A DNA stretch of 64,000 nucleotides. Source: UBA9464 sp003445095. Its GTDB lineage: Bacteria > Verrucomicrobiota > Verrucomicrobiia > Limisphaerales > UBA9464. Of the stretch, positions 8,693 to 17,401 are shown one piece after another. Numbering within the stretch: position 1 is the first letter of the stretch; the number at the start of each line of letters is the position of its first letter. The notes below the pieces were generated by a model, which saw only the letters and a list, made by a program, of their open reading frames with translations, searched no databases and was not told where the DNA came from. The stretch lies in contig DAOMZG010000001.1 of assembly GCA_035437945.1 (NCBI GenBank), forward strand, positions 1 through 64,000, read 5' to 3'. The translations under genes and the position numbers were made by a program.

Positions 8693-8905
8693 CTATTGGC
8701 CCACGGATCGAGGCGCGAGAAGGAATCCACGTCCGTCGTTGGGTGTCTGGTCCGCGTTGATGTCTGAAGCGTCGTAGGAAATCCAACGATCCACGCCGGC
8801 TCCAACCGAAGGTCTGATTCCGACCAGGGAAACGAGCGTAAGGTTCAGCAGAAACCACGGAGACAAGGTGGCGAATCGAGACGAAGCAATGGTGGATGTC
8901 TTCAT
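8693..8905 (-). pseudogene. Short HAF-type remnant or small secreted protein
   Basis: A 70-codon frame begins with a plausible signal peptide (SPWFLLNLTLVSLVGIRPSVGAG). It then passes directly into DASDINADQTPNDGRGFLLAPR, which resembles the extreme C-terminus of the HAF protein at 5280-6953 (SARGFLLVPR). It therefore looks like a HAF-family gene that has lost its middle while keeping its two ends. It occupies the position that the first module copy's HAF gene should have. It could also be a genuine short protein; there is no clear Shine-Dalgarno. Confidence 0.5.
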
Positions 8906-8926
8906 ATAGTCAGGGTTACACGGCAC

Positions 8927-9256
8927 AGACTTTTATGAGGGTGAGTCCCAATTACTCCGATCGCTCCGGAAGATCAAGGCATTTGTGGGCTGTGTTCGCA
9001 TCCGGATTGAATGGGGTTTTGGGCTGCGTTCCAGCGCGGCCCCAGGGGGCTCCATTCAATTCCGATTGGCTATGATGGCGGCGAAGTTATCGAAGCTGCC
9101 GCTTTGCCATGACACCCTTGGGGCGGTTTACATCATCACGTGCCCATCCACCGTCCGGCATGCTAACCGGTAGCTCCCGCCACCGCAGTCCATAACCTGC
9201 CGCATCACCTCCAGGCGTATCTTTCCGGCCTTGGATCGGGGATTGGGTCGCAGCCT
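8927..9256. other. Intergenic region between the module cluster and proA
   Basis: About 330 bases separate the proA stop (9257) from the upstream end of the secreted-module run. The region should hold the promoter for the leftward module and the end of the proA transcript. I see no gene, strong hairpin or recognised promoter in it. Confidence 0.4.
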
Positions 9257-10546
9257 CTATTCTCTGATTTGTCCCGTGCCCAGGCCCAACCATTTGTAGG
9301 TACACAATTCTTCGAGGCCCATCGGACCGCGCGCCCCAATCTTGTCGGTGCTGATGCCGATCTCCGCCCCCATTCCGAATTCGCCGCCATCTGTGAAGCG
9401 CGTGCTGGCGTTCCAATATACCGCGGCGGAATCCACGTCGGCTAAGAATCGCCGGGCCGTGGCTTCGTTGCGGGTCACGATCGTATCGCTGTGGGCCGAG
9501 CCATAACGATGAATGTGCTCAATGGCTGCCGCGACATCATCAACCACGCGAACATTGAGAATCTGATCGTTGTACTCGGTGGAGTAATCTTCTTCCGTAG
9601 CTGGGCGGACCACGGAAGCGTCCTTCCCGACTCCAGCACGAACGAGGGGCAACGCCTCGGGATCGGCGTGAAACTCAACCTTCTTCTGCGCGAGCCGCGC
9701 CACAATCTGAGGCAAAAACTGAGCGGCCACCACCCGATCTATGAGCAGTGTCTCGGCTGCATTACACGCCGACGGACGCTGACACTTCGCGTTGAAGATA
9801 ATCTGCTCGGCCATGCTGAGTTCGGCATCGCGATCGACGTACACGTGACAGACTCCTTTGTAGTGCTTGATCACCGGTACTTTCGCGCAGGCCGTCACCG
9901 CGCGAATTAGCCCTTCGCCACCGCGCGGCATGCAGAGGTCCACGTATTGAGTCAGCGAAAGCAGAGCGGGCACGGCGTCACGATCCGTCGTGGATACCAC
10001 TTGGATTGCCGCCGCCGGAAAGGCATCGCCCAGCACGCGGCGTCCAGCGTCGACCATGTGCTGGGCGATCAGTCGATTCGAATTTAGCGCCTCTTTGCCA
10101 CCTCGCAGGATGGTCGCGTTGCCCGTCTTGAAGCACAAGCTCGCGGCGTCGGCGGTCACGTTAGGACGTGACTCGTAGATGATGACCACGACGCCCAGCG
10201 GGGTGCTGACTTTCTGTAAACGAAGGCCGTTGGGTCGGGCGCGTTCATCGAGGATTCGGCCCACCGGATCGGGCAGCGCGGCGACTTCGCGGACTCCGTT
10301 AGCCATCGCGGTGATGCGTTTCTCGTTCAAGGTCAGCCGATCGAGCATCGCCTCGCTTAGCCCGAGGGAACGTCCCAGCACGAGGTCTTGGAGATTCGCC
10401 TGGATCAATTCCGGCGTCGCCGCGTCGAGGGCGTCCGCCATGGCTCGGAGCGCGGCGTCTTTTTGCTCGGTGGTCAAACGGGCGAGCGCCCGCGAAGCCA
10501 ACTTCGCCTGGCGCGCCAACTCCGTCATTTGCTCTGTCAACGACAC
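9257..10546 (-). CDS. proA: Gamma-glutamyl phosphate reductase
   Basis: ProA catalyses the NADPH-dependent reduction of gamma-glutamyl phosphate to glutamate semialdehyde, the second step of proline synthesis, in the cytosol. The 429-residue length is normal. Signature segments include the nucleotide-binding stretch PLGVVVIIYESRPNVTADA, the catalytic-cysteine motif QRPSACNAAETLL, and the C-terminal family signature FTDGGEFGMGAEIGISTDK. The ATG at 10546 starts MSLTEQMTELARQAK as expected. It is the last gene of a probable leftward operon after the zinc-ribbon protein (68-base gap). No proB (glutamate 5-kinase) or proC is in the window. Confidence 0.97.
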   Translation of the reverse strand: MSLTEQMTELARQAKLASRALARLTTEQKDAALRAMADALDAATPELIQANLQDLVLGRSLGLSEAMLDRLTLNEKRITAMANGVREVAALPDPVGRILDERARPNGLRLQKVSTPLGVVVIIYESRPNVTADAASLCFKTGNATILRGGKEALNSNRLIAQHMVDAGRRVLGDAFPAAAIQVVSTTDRDAVPALLSLTQYVDLCMPRGGEGLIRAVTACAKVPVIKHYKGVCHVYVDRDAELSMAEQIIFNAKCQRPSACNAAETLLIDRVVAAQFLPQIVARLAQKKVEFHADPEALPLVRAGVGKDASVVRPATEEDYSTEYNDQILNVRVVDDVAAAIEHIHRYGSAHSDTIVTRNEATARRFLADVDSAAVYWNASTRFTDGGEFGMGAEIGISTDKIGARGPMGLEELCTYKWLGLGTGQIRE

Positions 10547-10614
10547 GGGCGGAGCTTACCTCAAGGACTGGCGCGCGCGAAAGCCGATAACGCCATTCAG
10601 GAGTTCGGACGCGG

Positions 10615-11070
10615 TCAATCGGGTTGCGAAAACCAGCCCACCGCCAGACCGACCGCTGCAGTGATTCCCGCCGCAGATGCCGCCAGACCCCAGGCATTGG
10701 CTGGCACCGTCTCACCGTCGGGAAAAAGCAGGACTCCCAGACCGAACGAAAGGGAATAAGCCGACACCAGTACCCACCAACCATTGCCAGCCTTCCGACC
10801 GATCCACGCCGCAGCCACGGGGCCGAGGGCGACGAACAAAATCAGCACCCAAAAGAGGGAATGAGCGACGAGCGCGCCAGCGACCATTCCCCCTGGCGCG
10901 ACCAGCGCCAACCAAAGCAGCAATCCGGGAAATGGCGATGGGTGTCTCACATTCCGCTCACCGCCCGCTCGCCAGCCGCAGTTCGGGCAGGCGGGTAGCG
11001 GGGAGGGTTTCGGATCCGCGGGCGTACCGAGCGGTTCGTTGCAGCGTGGACACTGAAAGATGGCGCTCAC
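10615..11070 (-). CDS. Zinc-ribbon membrane protein of unknown function
   Basis: This 151-residue protein starts with a double-CxxC zinc ribbon (FQCPRCNEPLG ... PACPNCGW). Three or four hydrophobic helices follow (LLLWLALVAPGGMVAGALVA, VLILFVALGPVAAAWI, LVSAYSLSFGLGVLLF, GLAASAAGITAAVGLAVGWF). The architecture suggests a cytosolic metal-binding head anchored in the inner membrane. Its start overlaps the stop of the upstream hydrolase gene by ATGA (11067-11070), so the two are translationally coupled. No function can be assigned. Confidence 0.75.
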   Translation of the reverse strand: MSAIFQCPRCNEPLGTPADPKPSPLPACPNCGWRAGGERNVRHPSPFPGLLLWLALVAPGGMVAGALVAHSLFWVLILFVALGPVAAAWIGRKAGNGWWVLVSAYSLSFGLGVLLFPDGETVPANAWGLAASAAGITAAVGLAVGWFSQPD

Positions 11071-13430
11071 AGGAATCGGCGGAAGAACTCGTAAATGACC
11101 TCGTTCGATTCCGGGGTCGGGCTGTGCGCCGGCCGTTGAGTGAAGGCGACCCTATTTGTGAATCCTAAAATCGCATTCACTTGCACGAGGTGGTTGAGGG
11201 CCCGCCAGCGCTCCACCGGATCCTCGGAACCTCCTGAAACTAGAAACGGTCGCGGCGCGAGGAGGGCGTGCAGCTCGGTCAAGTCGCGGCCGCGAGCAAC
11301 GAGCTCAGCATAAGCGCCCGTCCTCGGATTGTCTGCCGTCACCACGCCGGGATTTCGTTGTCGATGAGCATCGCGCCCCAGGTACCAAGGCTCCCAGTAG
11401 TTGACGTTCGGTCGTGTTTCGTCCCACACGATCCCCGGATCGCTCACCGCACAGGCAGCGAACTTGTCGTAGAGAACCGCGGCGAATAGTGCCCATTTGC
11501 CTCCGTAGCTGTGTCCGACAATTCCAATCCGACCGGCATCCACCTCCGGACGTTGAGCGAGGGCGGTGTGACAATTTGCGGCGACGTAAGCCAAATAGGA
11601 CAAAGGTTGACAGGATGCGTCGCCCAGGTCCGGACGTCGCGCGTCGCCCCCCGGAGAACCAATCGCGAGGGTCACGAAGCCGCGCCGCGTCAACTGCAAC
11701 GCAAAGTCGCGCAGTCGTTGGTCATTCAACCCCACGCTGGTATCCGGCTCATAAAACGGAACGAGCACCGCGGGCAATGGCCCGGGTGAGGCGGGCACGA
11801 GGAGCCAGCCTTCGAGGAATTGTTCGCGAGCAACTTCAACTCGGACTCGGTGCTGCGTGAAATTCTCGCGCGGCTCGGAACGGATCAGTTCCAGGGTGGG
11901 CCGCTCAAGCAATCGCGGCCATTCACCCATAATCCGGTTCCACTGATGGGCGATCTCTCCGCGACGACGTTTCCAGCCTGCCGGCGAACTCACCTCGGAG
12001 CCGTCATTGAACCTGACCGGCGACAGGTAAATCCCAAAATCGCCGGCAAGTTCTTTTGGCGGCCGGAGGAATTGCTCGAAGGACTGCGTTTGGGTGATCG
12101 GGTTGACTCTGATGACGACGCGCGAGTAGCGAGTCAGCGGCGGCGTGCCACGATCGCTGACGGATAGGATGAGATGAATGGTCTCGCGGCTGTCCACCGT
12201 CGGAGCTCGGAATCGCAGCTCCGGTGAGTCCACCGCTCCGAGTTCCAACGCGCCCCGAAATGTTCCGGGCTCACGGTACCATTCCCAGCGGAACGATAAC
12301 TCGCCGCCATCAGGGTCACTAGAACCGGCGGCAGACAACGCGATCTCGTCACCCGGGTTAACTTCGAGCGATGGGTTTTGGTTCAGGCGAATGATGGGAG
12401 CATGGTTGGCGAGTGTCTTCGACTTTACACACCAGTCGAGTCGCGCACGAAAGTCGTTCTGCAACGCTGCTGCCCAACGCGCCAACGTATGGTCGCGATT
12501 CGTTGTGCCGTTCCAGAAGTCCGCTTGGTTCGCCCAGTAGTACGGCCGTCCTGGGAGAGTTTCGTTGGGGCCGTAGCGTCCCGCCCAACCGCCCCACGTG
12601 GGATGTTCAGGCGCATTGAGTCCATTGGGGATCAAGTAGAGAAACGTCATGGAGTCCCCTTCCTTGCCCCAATGCGTGGTGTTCGTGGGATACAACGCGC
12701 CGAGCGGACCGTGCTGATGGAGCACGTCGCGAACGAGATCGAATCCACCAGCCTGCGAAGTGAGCTCCGAAAATCGGTGATACCAGCGACGGCCGGCGCG
12801 TTCAGGCCGAAAGGTGTCCACCCAGAGTGGAAACGGTGGCGTCAACTCCAGAGTGTGTGGGCCAAATTTATCCGCCGAAGCCAACCGCAACCGCGATTTG
12901 AAACGAGCGTAACCGTCTGGGCCACGCTCGCGCAGGACGCGGTCGAGCGCGCGGCGCAGATTGTTGGTCGCGGCGCCCTGATCAGTGCCCCAATCCGAAT
13001 ACCACAACGGCCGCGGATCCTCGCGGTCGACCGCGCCGAGGAGAAGGTTGACTCCCGCGTCCGTTTCATTGTCGCCCGCCACGGCGCGGTTCTCGAGTTG
13101 TGCGCGGGTTGGATAACCCACGTCGTTTTGCACGAGGTTTGTCCAGCATTCCCCGTAAGCGGAGAGGAGCCGCCGGACGATGCCGATCCCCGTTCGCTCG
13201 GGGTTGCGGTTCTCGCCGTCGCGCGCGTGAGGTCGATTGGCAATGATTCCCTCCACGTCCCATTCATTGGCATAGAGGAGAAAGCGCACCAACGACTGTT
13301 CATCGTCAGGATCGCCACCGGCGTCCGTCTCAATGATGACCCGCAATCGGTTGGTCGTTTGAGCCCATGCTGCGATGAGCGCGAACTGGCACAAGAGACA
13401 AATCAGCGCAGCTCGAATGAGCGGTCCCAT
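11067..13430 (-). CDS. DUF1593 nucleoside-hydrolase-like protein fused to an alpha/beta hydrolase
   Basis: The 787-residue secreted protein begins with a signal peptide (LIRAALICLLCQFALIAAWAQ; ATG 13430, preferred over the frame start at 13580). Residues about 28-340 form a DUF1593 domain, the nucleoside-hydrolase-like fold of the cellulose-binding Sde182 group, with the acidic motif ETDAGGDPDDEQSL. Next comes an Ig-like C-terminal segment (AAGSSDPDGGELSFRWEWY). The final ~300 residues are an alpha/beta hydrolase related to acetyl-xylan/glucuronoyl-type esterases, with nucleophile elbow GHSYGG, a later GGSED and a terminal histidine in PAHSPTPES. The combination suggests a bifunctional plant-polysaccharide enzyme. 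This is an inference; neither activity is demonstrated. Confidence 0.82.
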   Translation of the reverse strand: MGPLIRAALICLLCQFALIAAWAQTTNRLRVIIETDAGGDPDDEQSLVRFLLYANEWDVEGIIANRPHARDGENRNPERTGIGIVRRLLSAYGECWTNLVQNDVGYPTRAQLENRAVAGDNETDAGVNLLLGAVDREDPRPLWYSDWGTDQGAATNNLRRALDRVLRERGPDGYARFKSRLRLASADKFGPHTLELTPPFPLWVDTFRPERAGRRWYHRFSELTSQAGGFDLVRDVLHQHGPLGALYPTNTTHWGKEGDSMTFLYLIPNGLNAPEHPTWGGWAGRYGPNETLPGRPYYWANQADFWNGTTNRDHTLARWAAALQNDFRARLDWCVKSKTLANHAPIIRLNQNPSLEVNPGDEIALSAAGSSDPDGGELSFRWEWYREPGTFRGALELGAVDSPELRFRAPTVDSRETIHLILSVSDRGTPPLTRYSRVVIRVNPITQTQSFEQFLRPPKELAGDFGIYLSPVRFNDGSEVSSPAGWKRRRGEIAHQWNRIMGEWPRLLERPTLELIRSEPRENFTQHRVRVEVAREQFLEGWLLVPASPGPLPAVLVPFYEPDTSVGLNDQRLRDFALQLTRRGFVTLAIGSPGGDARRPDLGDASCQPLSYLAYVAANCHTALAQRPEVDAGRIGIVGHSYGGKWALFAAVLYDKFAACAVSDPGIVWDETRPNVNYWEPWYLGRDAHRQRNPGVVTADNPRTGAYAELVARGRDLTELHALLAPRPFLVSGGSEDPVERWRALNHLVQVNAILGFTNRVAFTQRPAHSPTPESNEVIYEFFRRFL

Positions 13431-13636
13431 TCCTCGTCGAGTGAAGGAGGAAATGAAATGTCGGCTCACGGTTTCGAATCGTGAGTCGGACACTCGCCGA
13501 TGGGAAGGATGAGCTGGGGATTCCTTGCGAATCACTTGGTGCCGGCTTCCGGATACAACGAGAAGCAGTACCCCGGCCAAGCGAAGAAGCGGTTGACCGT
13601 TGCCGCCTAGGAACCGGACTGACTAATCTTCCTCCA

Positions 13637-14071
13637 ATGCCGAAAGCCAGATCGCTCGCGTTTGCTCGCATTCGCGCGGAAGTAATGGCGGCAACATGCA
13701 AAATTCCGCCGGGGCGGATCACCACCTATGCCACGATTGCCAGCCACTTGGAAATAACACCGCGCCACGTGGCCTTTGTCCTCGCGGCTCTGAAGCAACC
13801 TGAAGCCGACATGATTCCGTGGCATCGTGTGGTTGCCCAAGGGGGCGAACTGCGATCCGGGTCGGAGGTCGGATTGCGTTGCCAACGTCAACGCCTCGGA
13901 GCTGAGGGAATCCGCGTCGCAGGCCGCCAAGTGGCCGATTTTGATCGACTCCTTTTCCGATGGCCGGCCCGGCTTGACCGCCCCGGAATGCCCGTCCGCC
14001 GGCGGTACGCTGATCCTTCGACTCAGCCGGTGTTCCCCGAGTCCGCTCGATTTGGTTATCTAAAGTCGTAG
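13637..14071 (+). CDS. Alkyltransferase-like DNA repair protein (ATL)
   Basis: The protein has the DNA-binding domain of O6-alkylguanine-DNA alkyltransferase: PPGRITTYATIASHLEI, the arginine-finger region, and the active-site segment MIPWHRVVAQGG. The acceptor cysteine of the PCHR motif is replaced by tryptophan (PWHR). This is the hallmark of alkyltransferase-like proteins, which recognise O6-alkylguanine and hand it to nucleotide excision repair instead of removing the alkyl group. The ATG at 13637 is chosen because upstream codons in the frame are not family-like. Length is 144 residues, longer than the ~100-residue core because of a C-terminal extension. It is divergent from the large hydrolase gene. 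Confidence 0.85.
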   Translation: MPKARSLAFARIRAEVMAATCKIPPGRITTYATIASHLEITPRHVAFVLAALKQPEADMIPWHRVVAQGGELRSGSEVGLRCQRQRLGAEGIRVAGRQVADFDRLLFRWPARLDRPGMPVRRRYADPSTQPVFPESARFGYLKS

Positions 14072-14138
14072 CCGACAACGGAGTTGGGCCGGAATTGAGG
14101 CGCAGCGCACCGGGAGAAGGCCGCAAGCCTTGCTCCCA

Positions 14139-15074
14139 TCATTCTTTTCTCAGGAGAAAACACCCTGAGTCACCGTCGGCCTTTCGATTCAGTTCCTCCG
14201 CCCGCTGGCGAAACGTCTTCAACTGCTCGTCGTCGAAGTACTGTTCTTTCTTCACGTTCTGAAGGGAAATACCGCGTTGATAGAGTTCGCTTCCCCAAAA
14301 CTGAAAATCCGTAGAATCAAACTCGACCCGCTCGAGCTTTAGTCCGGCTCGTTCGGCGAGCTGCTTCATTCCTTCAACACTGGGAATGAACAGGTGTCGC
14401 GGGGCATCGAGTTGCACCCAATGGGCGCCATAGTGGCGCCACGCGAAGCACGCCGCGACTGGTGTTCGGATCAGAGCACGCCCTGCGGGCGGGAGGATTC
14501 GACGCACGTTGGCGAGCACCGCAGAAGGATCCGCCATGTGCTCGAACGAATGATGCATCATCACGACCTCGTGGTTCTCCGTCCACGTCTCCAAACTCCC
14601 ACGCACTATTCTGAGGCCTTTGGTTTTGACCTCCTCGCGAACAAAAGGATCCAAACCCACGAGGTGCTTAAACCCCGCCGACCGTAGATCGTAAAGCAGG
14701 CTGCCACTACCGCAGCCGACGTCGAGAATTCGATCCTCCAAGCTCACCGGCAACAGCCTCATCCAAGTCGAGCGACTCTGCGGGCCAAAGATCCGCGCGA
14801 CCATCGCACCTTGGATGCCCCCGCATCCCAAAGTGTGACGGAGCCGCTGATTTTTCAAGTATCCACGGAGGCCTCCCTTCGCCCGGCCAAACGAATAGTA
14901 GTCGCTCGCATAGTACTTGCCGAGGTCGGCCGGTACGCTGCTGATTCCTAAAGAATGACATTTCGAGCACTCGACGTACTGAAAACGCTCGCGCGTTCCA
15001 TACATCATTTCCTGGGCTTCAACCCGACGGTTGTTCTCGGCGTTGCGACACGCCAAGCACGAAGTGTTGCTCAT
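14139..15074 (-). CDS. Class I SAM-dependent methyltransferase with N-terminal zinc ribbon
   Basis: This 311-residue protein has two CxxC pairs at its N-terminus (CLACRN and VECSKCHSLG) that form a probable zinc ribbon. The methyltransferase core follows: RILDVGCGSGSLLYDL is the SAM loop, and VVMMHHSFEHMADP and LPPAGRALIRTP are the later motifs. This architecture is common in sugar/surface-polysaccharide methyltransferases. Its start overlaps a short upstream frame ending at 15071 by ATGA. The substrate is not determinable. Confidence 0.85.
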   Translation of the reverse strand: MSNTSCLACRNAENNRRVEAQEMMYGTRERFQYVECSKCHSLGISSVPADLGKYYASDYYSFGRAKGGLRGYLKNQRLRHTLGCGGIQGAMVARIFGPQSRSTWMRLLPVSLEDRILDVGCGSGSLLYDLRSAGFKHLVGLDPFVREEVKTKGLRIVRGSLETWTENHEVVMMHHSFEHMADPSAVLANVRRILPPAGRALIRTPVAACFAWRHYGAHWVQLDAPRHLFIPSVEGMKQLAERAGLKLERVEFDSTDFQFWGSELYQRGISLQNVKKEQYFDDEQLKTFRQRAEELNRKADGDSGCFLLRKE

Positions 15075-15319
15075 TCGGTTGTCGATAATCGAGACGTGCC
15101 ACCCAGCGTCATGGTTGGGCCAAGTAACCGCAGTTCAACGAGGCGGCTGAGACGAAGGAGGACGGTCAAGTCGGAGACTGAGAGTTGGAAACGGTTCAAA
15201 CGCACGCCGTTCTTGAGCCTAAAGAAAAGGCCCAAGATAAGGCGAGGCCAATCAACCGCCGGAATCCCGGAGAGGGCCTTCAGACACAGCGACGTGCGCG
15301 TCGCGGCGCCACAAGACAA
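15071..15319 (-). pseudogene. Possible truncated gene upstream of the methyltransferase
   Basis: An 82-codon leftward frame ends with a TGA that overlaps the methyltransferase ATG. Its middle (DWPRLILGLFFRLKNGVRLNRF) looks protein-like, and such N-termini occur in FkbM-type methyltransferases, but the catalytic domain is missing. The translational overlap suggests it was once a real upstream gene. It may equally be a chance frame; no neighbour supports it. Confidence 0.3.
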
Positions 15320-15398
15320 CCTCGGACGCCGTTCACGTCTTCGCTTCTTCGGATGAGCTTATTTCTCACCGAGAGACCACTTGCGCCAGACCAAGCCG

Positions 15399-16751
15399 CT
15401 ACGCTCGCCAACCCTTGCGATAGTCGCGCTTCAGGAATTTCTTGGCCGCGCGTCCGCTGGTGAACCGGAAGTCGGGACCGTCCCATTTCAGCTCCGTGCC
15501 AGCGCGAATGGCCACATTGCCGAGCAGAATCGTCTCGGTGAGCATGCTGGCGTAATCGAAGTTCGAAAGCGCTTTCGGTCCCCCTCGGATCGCCGCCACC
15601 CATTCATCTTTCATCCCCTGATCGCTCTTGCCATTGCGCGGCAGCGTCGGAGTGGGGTCCACGTAACCAACGAACAGATTGGACGGAAGAAGCTTCCACT
15701 CGCCTCCGTAGTCTGACGGCGAATACATCACGCCCTTGCTGCCGACCATAAGCGAGCCGCTGTCCGCGGGCTTCTCGCCGTGGAATAAGTCGAGCGGCGG
15801 CAGGTTCTTTTGTCCATTGGGCAGCTTGCCTTCGTACCAGGTGAACCTCACGGCAGGCCTTGAGCCGCGCGGGGCAAACTCATAATACACCGTCGCCCAG
15901 CCGGGATAGGTTTCCGGATTGGGCGTCTCACTTTCTGCCCGGATCGTCGTCGGATAGTCCAGTTCGAGTGCCATGAAAGGTAGATTGGCAGTATGGCAAC
16001 CCATATCGCCCAGCGCGCCGGTCCCGAAGTCCCACCAACCGCGCCATTTGAACGGGTGATAAGCTTCGTTGTACGGACGGTAAGGCGCCGTGCCGAGGAA
16101 TTGGTCCCAATGAACATTTGCCGGAATGGGCGGCAGTCCGGTCGGACGGGCGGTAATTTCGGGCGCCTGCGGCCAGACCGGCCGGTTGGTCCACACGTGA
16201 ATCTCTCGCACCGGGCCGATGGCGCCAGCGCGGAGCACCTCCACGCCCCGGCGCAATCCATCCGACGCGGTGCCTTGATTGCCCATCTGCGTCGCGAGCT
16301 TCTTCTTGCGCGCGAGGTCACGCAGCCAGCGAGCTTCCCAAACGTCGTGCGTGAGCGGCTTCTGCACGTACACGTGAATGCCGTGCTTCATCGCGAGGGC
16401 CGCGGCCAGCGCGTGGTTGTGGTCCGGCGTGCTGATGGTCACCGCGTCGATCTTGTCGCCCATCTGGTCGAACAGTTCACGGAAGTCGAAATACGTCTTC
16501 GCGCCGGGGAACTTCTTCAACTTCGACTGGAGCGAATTGTCATCACAGTCGCACAGCGCGACGACGTCGCCGTGAGCGGCCGCCTGGTCGATGTCGCCGG
16601 AACCTTTGCCGCCGACTCCAATGCCGGCGATGCGCAGCCGCTCATTGGCGCCCCACACACGGCTGGGCAGTAAGGTGAAGGCAAACGCGGCGCTGGCCGT
16701 GGAACCGAGAAAGTGACGGCGTGTATAAATGCGGGAATACGTGGGGCGCAT
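15399..16751 (-). CDS. TAT-exported Gfo/Idh/MocA family oxidoreductase
   Basis: The 450-residue protein has a twin-arginine signal (TRRHFLGSTASAAFAF). The Rossmann NAD(P)-binding start is RIAGIGVGGKGSGD, and the catalytic lysine motif VQKPLTHD matches the family's EKP. Later features are the WRGWWDFGTGALGDMGCH stretch and substrate-binding DLFHGE. It is predicted to oxidise or reduce sugars in the periplasm with a tightly bound nicotinamide cofactor. This type often acts with DUF1080 proteins and sugar isomerase-like TIM barrels; one of each lies within the window (17402-18280 and 36868-38343). It is monocistronic as far as visible. Confidence 0.9.
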   Translation of the reverse strand: MRPTYSRIYTRRHFLGSTASAAFAFTLLPSRVWGANERLRIAGIGVGGKGSGDIDQAAAHGDVVALCDCDDNSLQSKLKKFPGAKTYFDFRELFDQMGDKIDAVTISTPDHNHALAAALAMKHGIHVYVQKPLTHDVWEARWLRDLARKKKLATQMGNQGTASDGLRRGVEVLRAGAIGPVREIHVWTNRPVWPQAPEITARPTGLPPIPANVHWDQFLGTAPYRPYNEAYHPFKWRGWWDFGTGALGDMGCHTANLPFMALELDYPTTIRAESETPNPETYPGWATVYYEFAPRGSRPAVRFTWYEGKLPNGQKNLPPLDLFHGEKPADSGSLMVGSKGVMYSPSDYGGEWKLLPSNLFVGYVDPTPTLPRNGKSDQGMKDEWVAAIRGGPKALSNFDYASMLTETILLGNVAIRAGTELKWDGPDFRFTSGRAAKKFLKRDYRKGWRA

Positions 16752-16963
16752 GACGGAGTTCGTGTTTAGCTAGTGGACGTCGTCAGGCTAGGGAGGTGGC
16801 GCCGCGACTGCAAGCCGCTGGAATCGTAGTGCCGGAATCGTGGTCCGATTCGATCACGGCTTCGATCCGCAACGCCATTCCGTCCGAAAACTTCGGAGCC
16901 TCGCACCGGCGGACGCCGCTCTCCCGGATCACTCCGCACGGAATCTGTCTGGCTGACCGCGGG

Positions 16964-17236
16964 CTAGCCGTGTTTGCTCGCGTGAGCGTGCGAGCGTTTG
17001 GGCTTGGTGTCTCCCCCGCCCAGCCCGTACGGGTCGTCAGGCGCTTTGCCGACTTTCTTCGAAGGCGAGGTTTTCACATTGCCGTCAGGCATGGGGATGT
17101 CCGCCTCGGATTTCTGCCGAGCCGACCGATGATGCGGCGGGTTCTTATGGGAGGTGGAGTCCCCTGCGAGTGTCTGGGGAATGACGGCAATGAGGGATGC
17201 AAGAATGACGGCACCGGTGACTTTGGAGTTTTTCAT
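16964..17236 (-). CDS. Small secreted protein, His/Lys-rich
   Basis: The 90-residue product begins with a good signal peptide (MKNSKVTGAVILASLIAVIPQTLAG) preceded by an AAAGGGA Shine-Dalgarno. The mature part is low-complexity and rich in Lys, His, Pro and Gly (HKNPPHHRSARQKS, KPKRSHAHASKHG), a composition that could bind metal or anionic polymers. I do not recognise the family. It sits between the exported oxidoreductase and the TIM-barrel gene, all leftward. Confidence 0.65.
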   Translation of the reverse strand: MKNSKVTGAVILASLIAVIPQTLAGDSTSHKNPPHHRSARQKSEADIPMPDGNVKTSPSKKVGKAPDDPYGLGGGDTKPKRSHAHASKHG

Positions 17237-17401
17237 AATTTCCCTTTCGTGCTCAGCCGACCTTGAAACTAGAGCGCAACTTCAGGGCGGCAACTCGGCG
17301 AGCCGATGAACCGGCAAACCGGTAGAGATGGCGCGCTCCGCCGTCCCCGGCCCGGGCGTAGCTTCAGGACGGCCTTTCTGAGTGACCCATCAGATGTCTC
17401 C

